Below the pieces are notes generated by a model. That model saw only the letters and a list, made by a program, of their open reading frames with translations. It had not been told where the DNA came from and made no database searches. This document shows, one piece after another, positions 35,711 to 47,297 of a DNA stretch of 64,000 bases. Source of the DNA: Orthonyx spaldingii (Eukaryota; Chordata; Aves; Passeriformes; Orthonychidae); assembly GCA_013397795.1 (NCBI GenBank), contig VZTJ01003574.1, positions 1,207,345 through 1,271,344 on the forward strand, in the 5' to 3' direction. Each line of letters opens with the position of its first letter. The first letter of the stretch is position 1. The position numbers and the translations under genes were made by a program.

Positions 35711-38700
35711 GTTAATCATCTCCAAAGTGACTATGTTTTCTGTCAAGAAAAGGAAGACATAAAATGCTGACTTTAGAATTCTGAGGAGCTGAAGTGTTTG
35801 AACAAAAAAGATCTGGGAGGCCTCTAAACTGGACTGAAGTGCTGATTGTGAAGAACAAGTAAATTGTCTTTAAAGGATGTTCTGAATGAAGCAGAATCAA
35901 ATAAACAGATAAGTGAAGGAAGAAATTAAGCATCTTTTTTAAAGCTCTATGTAAGTTACTTATGCCTTGGAAACCAAGGTTATATAACTGGATAATGTAT
36001 CCACTGGGAGGGCTACCAAAATTGTTTCTTGGCTCAGAGAAAGATGGCCATTCCCTGCAATAGACATTTATGACAAAACACATACCAAGTAAATCTACTA
36101 ACTCCTCATGATGTTGGATCAGTAGCTATGCTTCATGTTTTGAAGCGCACAGGTTTACACCTCTTATGTATGGGTTATATACAACATAGTTCTTGCTCAG
36201 TGGAACCTGAATTTGTAATAATCCAGGTTTACAGGTAATTTGTTACCTATAGGATTGCAAACAGCAGTAAGTGGTAGTAGCTCTAATCATTCACTACCCT
36301 GAAACATCCCTTCAGGTAACTTTCAGCTGCTGCTGGCTGCTTATTTATTTCTTTGGTTACATAACTTTAACATTCCTCTTTATCACCTGTGGTCTTCTCA
36401 ATTCTGAATTGTTTGCTGCAAATTTGGACTCTATTGATCACCTGGCCTGCAGCTCACTGAGAAACACAGAATAACCTCATTTCCACCACACAGCCTGGCA
36501 GATCCCTGCTTCTGGAAACCTTCCTATGTTGAAAATTATTAATGCATTTAATGTTGACCCCTCCATTTCTGCACCTTAATTTTTTTTTGAAATACGGGTA
36601 CATTATGTTACTTGATTTTTCCTTGCTTCACTTTTGCAGACAGGAAAATGAAAATGTGGTGGATGAGTGAAACATAGCTTTTCTTTGCATGGTGAAGTTT
36701 CTTCATCTCTGTCAAACTGCTCTCCCCTACAAAATTTATAACACTGCTTTTATTTGTTGCTTCAATCAATCTATTTAGTTCTCAGCTAACTAAGAATGCA
36801 ATAATACAGTTACATAAAAAAGTAAGTTCAGATGCTTTTATTGTCATCATTCACTGACTTTGTGTCCTTTCCCTGTGCTCCCTGGATGCAAGACCAGATC
36901 CACTGGCCACTGAGTACAGTTGCCACTGTTGCCCACAACCAGAATAAAACTCCCTTTCATACATCTCTTTTTAACAAGTATCACCTTAAATGTACTTAAG
37001 TTACTTGCCCCTGTTCCTTATACAGCTATTCCTTAAGTCTTGTCTCAAAATCTGTGCATTTTCAGCTTAAAAGTATCCACAGCAAGGTCACCCCGTTTCT
37101 TCTGGTGTTCCCATACCTTGTCTCTCCCAGGTATACACCATGTATTTAAAACAGGTTTTCTAGCTTCTTTGCTATTATTATCACAGAAGCATCTAGAGAT
37201 TCAAATAATACCAAGGATCCTCTAGGCTAGGAATAATCTCTTTTCTGAAAGATTTACAGTGTAAGTAGGCAAGACAATGAGTGACACTGCAAGAAAGCAG
37301 AAGGTCAAGTAAATCATATAATAGATCAATAGCAGTGCCAGAATCCCTGGTTTTCCAGCAGGTCCCCAGCATCCACTGCATTTACACTATTTCCAAATAT
37401 AAACAAATTCCTTTCTGCAGTGTCTCCAGCTGCCCACCACAAACCACACAAAGATGTGTGGCTCTATGTCAGTCACACCCACTGTGTTGTCACACAGACA
37501 AAATCTGTGCTTTGGCTTCAGCACACAGAAACCACCTCACAATTTCCAAGGGCTACCTGGGTTTGAATCAGAATTAGGGCTGACTCTGCATCCCATTGCC
37601 AACACGTGGGGTTACCAGTATCACCAGTAAGACTAATGAGGCTCCCGTGGTCTCATCGATGTGCATCCATCTCACTCACTGAAACATCCTTGCACCTCTC
37701 TTATTCGTGGAGAGACTTCGACTGGGTGACAAAATGTATTTTTGCTGTCATAAAATGAATCACAAAGTTCTTTTTTATTAATAGAAGCCACGTTTACTTA
37801 GATGTCCTGAACATTTCAGCACTTCCATACTTGCACATTCCTCCACTGGAGACACGTAAATGTAAAACCCATCAAGTGGAAATGCGTGCAGTCAGGTAGA
37901 GACAAGCAATTTTGATTTGTCACACAATAGCCAGATTTTGTGGAGGCTGTGAAATCCTGGCAAGCAGCCTTGGCTGATTTGTGCCCTCAAGGCCTGGGGC
38001 AGGGGTGCTTTCTGCCTGACATGCATCGACCAACTCCTTTCATCTGCACGATAGGAGATTCCTTGTCTATCTCCTTATCATTCACCCAAATCATTTTAGC
38101 AAAACTGACAAAGCAGGTATGAGTGAGAACTTGCTCTTTTTATACTGCAAAAATAATACCAAGTGCTGGACATACACCCATAGTGTCACAGGCTTAATGT
38201 ATCCCTTTTGTGGGGTCTGTCTTGCTTGTGAATGCCAAGGAGATGCACGTCTCTTGAACTTGTCCTTCATATCTCCTCTGCTGCTTCCTACTCTTTGTTT
38301 CCTCTCCTGTCCTTTTTATTTGGGGGAGAAAAAAAAAAATCTAATTTTAAGCACAGGCCTATCCACTGGCAAAATGGTTGGCACAATGGAGAGAATACAT
38401 GCTCCTGTGCAGAGGCACAGATCCTGTCTCCTGGTACAGATCACAGCAGAGAACCCCATGGAAGGGTTTTCATTCAAAGCCTCTATTTTGTTTGCTTAGC
38501 AATTTAATATAATTTTTGCTTACTGAATGCTTGTCTCCAAGACAAATAATTGTCAAAATATTAATAAATGCATAGTTAATTATTTTTTAATTTTATCTGT
38601 GCCTTGAGTGATAACTGGATTCAATTAGTTTTGGTAAGAAAAAAACCAGGAAACCAAGTAATTTAAAAATTATTATTGTTTTTAAAATTTCTGAGTTTTT

Positions 38701-39463
38701 ATTTGACAGCTATGCTAAACTGGGAGTACAGAGCTGAGCCACCACTGAGGGATCCTGAATTCCTCTCTGGCAGTGTTATAAATTACTGCTTTGGACTTAG
38801 CAAAATTAGAAATCTTTTAAATAAAGTCACCCTCAGCAGTCACCAAGTTTAATCACTAATTTTTTGTTATAGTTCAGAATGTCAATAGGCCACACCTATC
38901 AAGGCCAGTCCTGATCCAGCAAATCCCTTCAGCACATGTATAGGCTGAACAAGGATTGCAATAGGAAACTTGGTTTCTTAGTGAAAAATTTAGCAAGCTA
39001 TTACCCTATGCTAATACCGTTTCATTTTCATTAACTACCAGTAAGAGGAAATCAAGAAATCTCTTCAAAAGCACAAGAAAATAAGCAATTTAAAAAGGGA
39101 TTGTCTCACTTGGGGAAGAGTTTTCCAGTGCTGTCTGTCCAATAGTGCTGTTACAACATTTTTGCTCTTTTCTTGGATCACACCTCTCCCAAACTCCAAA
39201 CAACACAGTAGGGAGGAAATGTCATTATAAGATACACATTAGAAAATTATTAGAAATGCACAGCTGAACAAATGTCACGTACTCCAGTCCAATAGGGTAA
39301 TTGATGTGAAAAGTATCAGAAGTATTTGCCATCCTTACTCAGATCACATACTGTCCCCATTCTGTGAGAAACCCTAAGAGGAATTTATAGCATTATTCAA
39401 TGAGTAAGGTACTATTCATGGTGAGTAAAGGTGGCAGAATCAACTTGCTACTGATTATGAGCC
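35711..39463. other. Gene-free stretch
   Basis: Unique sequence with a short palindrome at 36231-36250 and AT-rich low complexity at 38510-38700. No exon candidate with coherent phase was found; the minus frame 36083-35712 has no support. Confidence 0.45.
36231..36250. repeat. Short palindrome
   Basis: ACAGGTAA and TTACCTAT pair around a short spacer with one mismatch. Confidence 0.6.
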
Positions 39464-39554
39464 GCTTTTCCTCACTTACACTGCTGTAAATTTAAATTAA
39501 CTCCACTCAATCAATGGCGAATAATTGATATAAAATCAGGGTAAGAGGAGAATT
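39464..39554. repeat. Ancient palindromic amniote repeat
   Basis: The left end TTTTCCTCACTTACACTGCT and right end AGGGTAAGAGGAGAATTA are near-inverted (TTCCTCACTTAC against GTAAGAGGAGAA). The centre has GTAAATTTAAATTAACTCCA and CTCAATCAATGG, the hallmark of the same family as 22303-22438 and 27903-27966. Confidence 0.6.
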
Positions 39555-40479
39555 AGTCTATAAGTATGTCTAGAATGAATAAACAGTGAAAATTTGCCAG
39601 CATATATAACTCCCCCTTGAAGCTCTGCTGCAAGGTTACTTTTATAACTGATTGTTTCATTCTCAGAAGTGCTGTGCTGCTGCTTGAAAAGAAAAATATA
39701 CTGAGCTTCTGCATGCTAAAATACCCCGTGTTTTCTGAGGTCTTGTGTTTTCTTGGGTGGTATGAAAATCCCACAAATCCCACTGGGTTTCGTTCAGGCC
39801 ACGAGCACATCCTAGCTAGCAAGGACAAACTGGTCTCTTGGTAGCCTGTGAGGTATCCTGGTGTGCCCCCAGGCTTGTGACTGGATCTTGGATTTTCACT
39901 GGGGAAAGCTGGACCAGCACAGGATTGAAATGTGGCCTCTCCTCCTCTCAGCCTGTTCAGCAGGTGCTCTGTACAAGCAAACAAAGGAGCACTCTCTGTC
40001 TGCACCTTGCATGTTTCAAGTAACACCAAAGCCCTGTCAGAGTCTCAGTGCCTCTATCTTCACCTGGGAGGCTTCTGCTCCTTCCTCTTTTCCCTTTGCT
40101 TTATACATTTTTTGGAGCAAGAACTATCCTTAACTATATTTGTATAACAATTCCCACCACAGGGTTTGGGTCTGGTCAATGCCTCTAATTACTACCACAA
40201 CGTTGTTATTATTAATTAATCTGCAGAGACCTCATGATCCCTTTTGGGTGGCATATTTTTAACACCCATGACTATTGCCTGGATATTGTTTAATTTTAGC
40301 TCCACACATCAGATTTAGAGAATGATAAAATTGCCTTCCTCTTTCTGCAACGTCCACCCTTCCCTGTTCTCACCTAAACTCCTGCCATTGCTTTCTCTGT
40401 CCCCCTTTCCTCTCCCCTGCTGTCTCCAAGCAGTGGGTTGAGGGGGTGCCATCACCTCTGGAACTTGCAGATTAAAAGG
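39555..40479. other. No supported gene
   Basis: The 158-codon minus frame 40029-39553 lacks domain and splice support; several overlapping plus frames share the segment. Confidence 0.4.
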
Positions 40480-40890
40480 CAAAAAATTGTCAGTAAACTG
40501 CCAATGGCTCATTTACTGTTGACGGTGAGTCAATCAAAATCCTGCGTTCCCACTGCTTCCTGGCTTTCCCATCTGTGTGAATTCATGACCCGATTTCTGA
40601 TGTGTTCCACACTGTTACTTTTTTCCCCTCAGAGTTTAATTGCTTCTGTTTCACATTTGGGTGCCGAAAAATTGACAGAAGCTGCACAATTCCCTCCAGC
40701 AATGGATCCTATTTATATTGCTGTAAACTACGTTTTGCAGTGATATGATTAGTAATAAAAGGGAGAAAATGAAACAGGAATTAGCATCTCTTTGTATAAA
40801 ATCTGGCTATCAATCAAGTTTAACTCTAAGGGTCACCAGAAATGTTAATATTATTAAAGGCCCACCACAAAGCTTGATAAGTGAGGAAGA
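40480..40890. other. Candidate conserved non-coding or exon-like block
   Basis: Texture is non-repetitive with TGCCAATGGCTCATTTAC, GTGAGTCAATC and GTAATAAAAGG. A strong plus acceptor (TTACTTTTTTCCCCTCAG, ending 40632) is followed by 37 open codons ending at TGA, and another 63-codon frame starts at 40745. No donor follows in phase, so a terminal exon or an enhancer are equally possible. Confidence 0.18.
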
Positions 40891-43430
40891 TATCAAGCGT
40901 GAGGAAGCTCTGCAAAGGACTGAGAAAGAGCTGTGAATCCACAGTGCCTGGGGAGAGCTGTCCCTGGACTGCTGGAGGGCTCCAGCACAGGCAGACCAGG
41001 CTCCTCATCTCCAGCAGCCACCCTGAGGACAAGGCACAGAGATTCCAACCAAGCACACTCAGAACATGCTGCTACAAATTTAGAGAGAAGATTGTGCAGC
41101 AAGTTGTTATGCTGTGAACATCTAAGGATGTCAATAAAGTTAATGTCTTTTAAAAGACCAATCAGTATAGCTGAAAAGGAAGGAAAAAAAAAAAAAGAAA
41201 AGCTTTTGGGCACATAAGCCCATCTTGAATGACATTTCAACTCTTTTCTTCTCATTGGTTTTGAAATAGAGTCATTTCTTCTTTGTCAGGAGAGTGACTA
41301 TAACATTTTTGTCAATACTTTTCTACCATTTTTTTTGTCTTGAAAACACATCTGACCTTTTATTTTCAGAATACTATACATTCAGTAAATAAAAACTGAT
41401 ACATAACATAATCATGCTTTGTTTACTTGAACATACAGAGCATAGACTGCTTGATAGTCATTTTGATATTATTTCATAAGTACTTTAATTTTTAAAAAGT
41501 TAACTAAGATTACATAGGAAGAGTCATAAATATGAAACTTAATAAACCTTGAGGCACTGATGTTTAATAGAAGGCTTTTCTTTTTTAATAAGTTGTTTTG
41601 CTTGGGAAACCTTTGCATAACATGCTCTTGACTCACTCTACTGAGATACAGTCATTGCCAGAGCAATTGTCAGAGCTTGACTCAGCCTTACCCAAAGGAC
41701 TGATGGATACTTTTAATTCTCACGAGGTCCCTGCAAAGTGCTGGATTCTGCTGAGATGCTCTGTAGGACAGAAGCAGGGCCTGTGATGGAAACTCAATTC
41801 TCCACCCTTTCCAATGTCATTAGACTTTCCCCATACAGGTGAGGATGTTCATGAGCAGAGCAAACGCCCATTTTTGTTCACAGTCTCCTGTGTCAGGTAG
41901 GAGACCATCATGTGCAGCTGGATGAAAGGCAGCATGGCAAGATCTGAGAGCAAGAGCTGCTGCTCAGCCAGGTGGTACCAGACTTAGGCACCTTGAGTAA
42001 GGATGTTGTTATATGGCCAAGCCAGACAAATGCTGCTTGCAGCACTGGAATGGCTGTTTTATGGCTCTGCTCAGCTTGGTAAGAAACACCAGTGTCAGAA
42101 TCCCTCTGCTAATAAACTGCAATGTGATGCTAATACTCTGCCTAGTTCTCTCCAGCAGGCAGCTGCTCCCAGAGGGGAAGAAGAAGTAGATTTATTCTGC
42201 CACCCACGGCACATCTAGGCAGGAAGTTTGGATACTCTCATCATTCTACCAGCCTTTTTTAGCTCTCTTTGCAGAAGGTAATTGCTGTGTCATGATGTTT
42301 GCATTTGGCTCTATGGCTGTGCACACGTGTGCGTGTGTCTGAGCAAGCAGAGGCGCTGCTCTGCCTCGGAGCTGTCACGGCAGTGTCACATGAGGCACAT
42401 TGGCTCTGCCCAGGGCTGTGTTGCTCCTCCCCGTTTCAGCCACAGGGCTGTTCATACCTGAATGTAAAACAGCACTTCAGCACCCAGTCATATAGCACCT
42501 CTCCAATATCCTAAATCCAATCTCACTCCAAAATGTAGGAGTAGACACCCTCATCTACCTTCGACAGATGGGATCTGAGCTGCCTGGGAAGAATTTCTTT
42601 CTCCCTCCAGAAAAGAAGTGATGTTTTTCATATTGACCCAATTAGAGATGGATGAGATGGGAATGGGATGAAGACATTGTACTGTTTGGTGGAAAATCAA
42701 CACGGACCAGCATGATTCTGCAAGTATTGATACCCTACTTATGAGCCAAAGGCACATTTGTAAAGAACTGACAGTATCACTCCAGTTACTAATAGACACA
42801 TCTTTTCATTACACTTAAATTTAATGTTCAGGGAAGGACAATGCAGTCAGGTTCTGTACAGGAAAATTAGTCCATTAGCAAATTACCTGGTCGTTGGTTC
42901 TAGTAAAGTCTTTTGGTTTTAAAACAGAGGTTCTGGTTTTATTCTCCTCAGATGCTGACCTGCCAGGAATATCACTACAAATAGACCAAAAGCATGTCCC
43001 TAATCTAGCAAGCTTCTCCAGAAACTTAGCTGTGGTGGAGCAGAATTTTTTATTACCTCTCCTTCCTAATATATTCTGATCCATGGGGAAGTGGACAGCA
43101 CAGGTCTGACCTTTCAAGGGCTTCAGTGGTGCTGCATTCAGCCCCCATTTTTGAAGAGGTAATGTCACCATTTCAAAATATCCATGTCAGATTGGCAGCT
43201 TCTGGCAATTGCTACTTTTGTACTATTGTTTTAGAAACTTGATTTGGTTCAGTTCAAGGCTGAGACCCTGGAAGCTGTTCATACATGTGCCCAGAAACTC
43301 CACTTGTGTTTTAATGCCTGACTAGGGATGCATATTCCTAACTCTGGAAACAATGCAGTCTAACAGAGAAGAGACTTTTCTGAGGAAAAAAAAAAGCTGA
43401 CAGTAAAATTGACAAGTGTGTCCAAGACTC
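40891..43430. other. Gene-free stretch
   Basis: Unique sequence with A12 at 41184-41195 and a short GT/CA alternation near 42320. No recognised transposable element. Confidence 0.45.
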
Positions 43431-43560
43431 CCTGTCTGAGTTTGGGTAAGTAACTTTATCTTCTCTGTGCTTTTATTTGCCTGCTTTTGAAATGAAGGTG
43501 ATACTTCCCCAGGCTCTTTTAAGGGTAACATTCACAAATGACTGATGTGCTCAATAAACC
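43431..43560 (+). mobile_element. MIR-type SINE
   Basis: CTGAGTTTGGGTAAGTAACT, TTATCTTCTCTGTGC and TTTTGAAATGAAGGTGATAC follow the MIR core order. The copy ends at ATGTGCTCAATAAACC, which resembles the MIR 3' end CACTCAATAAATG. Confidence 0.7.
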
Positions 43561-43679
43561 ATGATTGAGCTGCAGAAAACTGACTGAGAACCCAGCATAA
43601 ATCTGCTAATTAATCTGATCCAGCTTTTGCCAATGCAAGATTTCCCTGTACACTAAATACTCTTTTTCAGTCCTGTACC

Positions 43680-43692
43680 AAAAAAAAAAAAA
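43680..43692. repeat. Poly-A run (13)
   Basis: Lies between the two MIR copies; it may be a simple expansion and is not attached to a recognisable 3' end. Confidence 0.8.
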
Positions 43693-43752
43693 GTCTTTTA
43701 ACACCGGATAACCCAATGTGAGTGGAAGTGCTTCTTAGAGGCAAAGAGTAGA

Positions 43753-43930
43753 AACTAGGGCTCATGGGTTCTATTTTCAGTTCTGCCACTTACCCACTAT
43801 TTGACTATGGACAAAGCACCTACCCTCTCCACACTTCATTTCATTAAAAACAGATCAAGAGGGTATTGCAAGGTTATTATTTTTCTAATTACCCCAGAGT
43901 CCTTGCATGAAAGGCCTTTCAGGAAAGAGG
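43753..43930 (+). mobile_element. MIR-type SINE with tRNA-like head
   Basis: ACTAGGGCTCATGGGTTCTA, TTTTCAGTTCTGCCACTTAC, TTTGACTATGGACAAAGCAC and CATTTCATTAAAAACAG match head and core of MIR (GGGTTCGAATCCCGGC, CTCTGCCACTTAC, TGTGTGACCTTGGGCAAG, CAGTTTCCTCATCTGTAAAA). The tail GGGTATTGCAAGGTTATTAT also fits. It is the clearest MIR in the window. Confidence 0.8.
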
Positions 43931-46900
43931 AGAATTTCACAGAAGATAGGAATCCATCACTTAGTTGCCAAGAAATTACGAAACTCTGCAGACTGAACCA
44001 TGAACAAGTTGTGTCATTGAAGCTTATTTCTACTTCTGTGTGACAAACACCTGAGCAAATCAACTGTGGGAGTAAACATCATCAAAGGTTATTAGTTAAT
44101 AAGTACTAATCTCCCACAAACACTTGTATACTAAAGTAGACACCTTCAAAACACAGGCTCTATTGCAAAAGGAGTTTTGCTAAACCAAAGTTCCTTTTTT
44201 CTTACCTATTGCCCAGTAACTTTGAGTTGGCATGTGAGTGTGCAAAATGCATCCTGGGACCCTTTGTCAAATCAAAATTCCTTTTGTTTATGTCAGTTGT
44301 GCCAGTTCCTCCACCCCTGTTCAGAAGCAGTTTAGATGACATCACTCATACATGTAGTACTGCTCAGTTTGCTGTCACCCACCCACAGTAGGCTGGGGAC
44401 AGTGTCCCTGTCACACAGGCCTTGGTAGAGTTCTTGCACCAGAAATCCCCATGATCTGAGTCACTTTGCCTGTCCCACACCACAATCCACCTGTTTCATA
44501 TGTGGATACTATGTTGAAACTGGTGGAGTTTAAAACTTCTAAGTCAGTTGCTTTGCCCTGTTAATAAACTATTGCAGTGCTACCTTTTACTGGGATGTGT
44601 TCTACTATGACAGCTGTGCTGAGTCCTTTAGGATGTAAGACACTGTACAGTAAAATGCTCCAGGCAGGAGCCAGCACACGTTTGTTCACCTCTAAAAATC
44701 AAAGACATCTACTATCAACCCCAAAAAGAGCAAAGGGGCGAGTAAGTGCCAAAGGACTATGATGGTATGTTATGAAATCTGGGTTGAAATTTTAGAACTA
44801 ATTTGAGGAACTGCAATGAGCACTGAAATCTTCTTCTTGAGCATCTCCTCCCGGTCTTCTACTGATGCTGTGAGCTTCTGGATATTCAGTGCTGAGAGAG
44901 GGAATATTTGCTCACCTTAGTTCACTACTTTGAGAACTATTTGTACAAATAGGATTTTACAAATCACTACTGGAGTGGCAGGTTCAAGAAGCACTCAAAC
45001 ACCTGCCTTTCTTACAGACTGTAGTCTTACTGAAGCTGACAGGACTACTCACACGCTACAAGTAAAACACAGACTTAAGTACCTGTTATGTGAAATCCCG
45101 GCACAACTGAAGATTGTGTAAGTGAAGAAGTCACCCCTGACCTCTGGTCTCAGGCTGAAACACTCATTTGCCAAGAAATGCAGGTATTTGGGAATTAACT
45201 CATCTAGCATCAAATGAATTTCATCATTTTCCACAAATTGAGATGATGTTACTGAGCAGTGTTTTTAATGCCATTTGCCAGCATTCATTTCTGCTCATGT
45301 AAAAATCTCCCTTCTTGTGTATTACAGTAAAGCAGAATTTGTCAGATTGCAGAGAAACTGGGCACTTCTGCTTTTGATTTCTGATCATAGCCCTACCTTC
45401 CTCCCCCAAGAAAATAGAAAATGATTAGTCATGTAGTGCCTATTGATTTAGTAGTCTTCATTTTAAAAATTATGTTTCTCAGTACTGTTCTTTTTTTTAT
45501 TATTATTACTGAAGCAAATTGTAACACACTGAATTGGAAATTGGTTAACTCCTTCCTATCTTTGCTTTTATAGCTCATTTTCCCTTTGATTGAACAAAAG
45601 CCATAAAGTGAGAACTGTTTTCTCTAAACACAGGAAATAAAAGACAGGCTTCATAAGAGTGTGTCATGCTCAGGTTACTTGTGCCTCTTTCATTCTCACC
45701 ATCCCCTGTAATTCCTTCTCTTCCTTCCCAACTCTTTTATCATAACCTTTCTAGGAGAGTATCTATTAGCAGAAGTACACAGCAGATGACTGCTGATAGT
45801 GAGGGGACTTGGCTAAACTGTCACATGAACCAGGTTCCTTTGACAAAGGGGTGAAATAACAGCCTGGTTCATTCCCTGGATCAGACAGGCACTAGCTAAT
45901 CTCACAGTCTTGCTTCCCCTCTTCTACACAGATCCCCTTGCTTTTCAAGGTGTTCTGGGAAAAGTGCAAAAGGAAGTCTCACTCTGCCTTCTATGGATAT
46001 GTAATGATTTTCAGTGAGGCAGGCTCTGCTAAAGGAGAGAACATCACTGAAAGAGAAGAGAGGAAGTCTGTAAAAGTCCCTGGCCTACTTTTCCTCACCA
46101 AAAAAAAAAAAAAAGTTATGAACAACAGACGGATCTCCTAGTTAATGAAATCCATTCTCTCAAATCATAAGTAATATGTCATATAAATCTTCTTAAAATT
46201 CTGTGTCTACCACCCTAGAAACCTCTGGACTTTGCCTCTTGGATGATCTCTCTAATGGCCCTTTCCCGAAATATCAACAACAATCAGGCAGTTAAGAAGA
46301 CTTGGATGGGAAAAGTTCAGGACAGTGGAATGGCTGATCTGGCTTTGCATTGGGACAGGGGAACTTAGAAAGCTGAAAGGAAATAATCTTCATGGAATAA
46401 AAATGTATGGGCTTGGGGCATAGTGGAAGACATTCAGATTTGCTAGTGGATTCTTGAGGTAAGAGAATGCAAGTGCCAATCCATCTTGGACAGAAGGGAT
46501 GTCAGATGCTGCTCAGAAGAAAGGAGTGATCTCCTGCTAGAACTCCATAAAAAATCTGAGCAGTTACAACCGAGTCAACATGACTTGCTATGGTTGGACA
46601 AAGGTTTCCAATCAAACTTTGGATGAATTAAAATATTGTTTTGGTCAGACATCTAGGACTGACGGGGTCTTAGAGGGGAACTCTAAGAACAGCAGTGTGA
46701 CAGAGGAATGAGAAGAGGGGATTTGTGGTATTTCTGTGCTGAGTTTCCAATGAAACCAGACTCCAAAAAGGATGAAGGAGGAGAAATCTACAGAATGAAC
46801 ACTATGCTCACTCAGTGAGGAGTGCAGGAGTGGAAAAAGTTCACCAACAGCTATTAAATTATAGCCATTTTCCTAGATATTTATTCAAAGATTTGCTAAG

Positions 46901-47004
46901 CTGTTTTTCTTATTTTCATGTTTTGCCCAGTGACCTTTATTTAGCCTTTTTAACAGACGAGGCTGGGACAGCCAGGTTTATATGCTCTAACTGGTAAAGA
47001 TAAA
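43931..47004. other. Gene-free stretch
   Basis: Unique sequence with A15 at 46100-46114 and a T8 plus ATT run near 45491. No supported exon. Confidence 0.45.
46100..46114. repeat. Poly-A run (15)
   Basis: Longest homopolymer in the window, after CTCACC and before GTTATG. Confidence 0.85.
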
Positions 47005-47030
47005 TAGATTCATAGAATTGTTAGGTCTGA
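47005..47030 (-). mobile_element. Possible CR1 3' tip
   Basis: TAGATTCATAGAATTGTTAG followed by GTC resembles the reverse-complemented CR1 terminus (GAATCATAGAATGGTTAGG), but similarity stops after about 22 bases. Confidence 0.3.
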
Positions 47031-47104
47031 ATTGCATCCACAGCATGAGTGCTCTAGAGATACACACTTGAACTCATCCAGAAGTTCTGGTCTTGAAACA
47101 GGAA

Positions 47105-47198
47105 TTTCTGGGTGAAAATCTCTGGCCTATGCCATGCAACAAGCCAGACTCCATGACCTAATAGATATTTCTGGTTTAAAAATCAATGTATCTATGGG
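47105..47198 (+). mobile_element. Old CR1/L3-like retrotransposon 3' tail
   Basis: GGTGAAAATCTCTGGCCTAT, GCCATGCAACAAGCCAGACT, CCATGACCTAATAGATATTT and CTGGTTTAAAAATCAATG match an amniote CR1-like 3' end. That end reads GGCCTGTGTTATGCAGGAGG, TCAGACTAGATGATC, then TTCTGGCCTTAAAATCTATG. Confidence 0.6.
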
Positions 47199-47272
47199 GA
47201 AAATACCATCTGTCCCATGCTTTCTTTTCCTGCAAGCCTATTATCTCTCTAGGGTATCTGTAGCCAGCTTTC

Positions 47273-47297
47273 AGAAGCCTCAGGCTTGAAGGCTTCT
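47273..47297. repeat. 8-bp inverted repeat
   Basis: AGAAGCCT and AGGCTTCT pair perfectly around a 9-nt loop. Confidence 0.75.
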
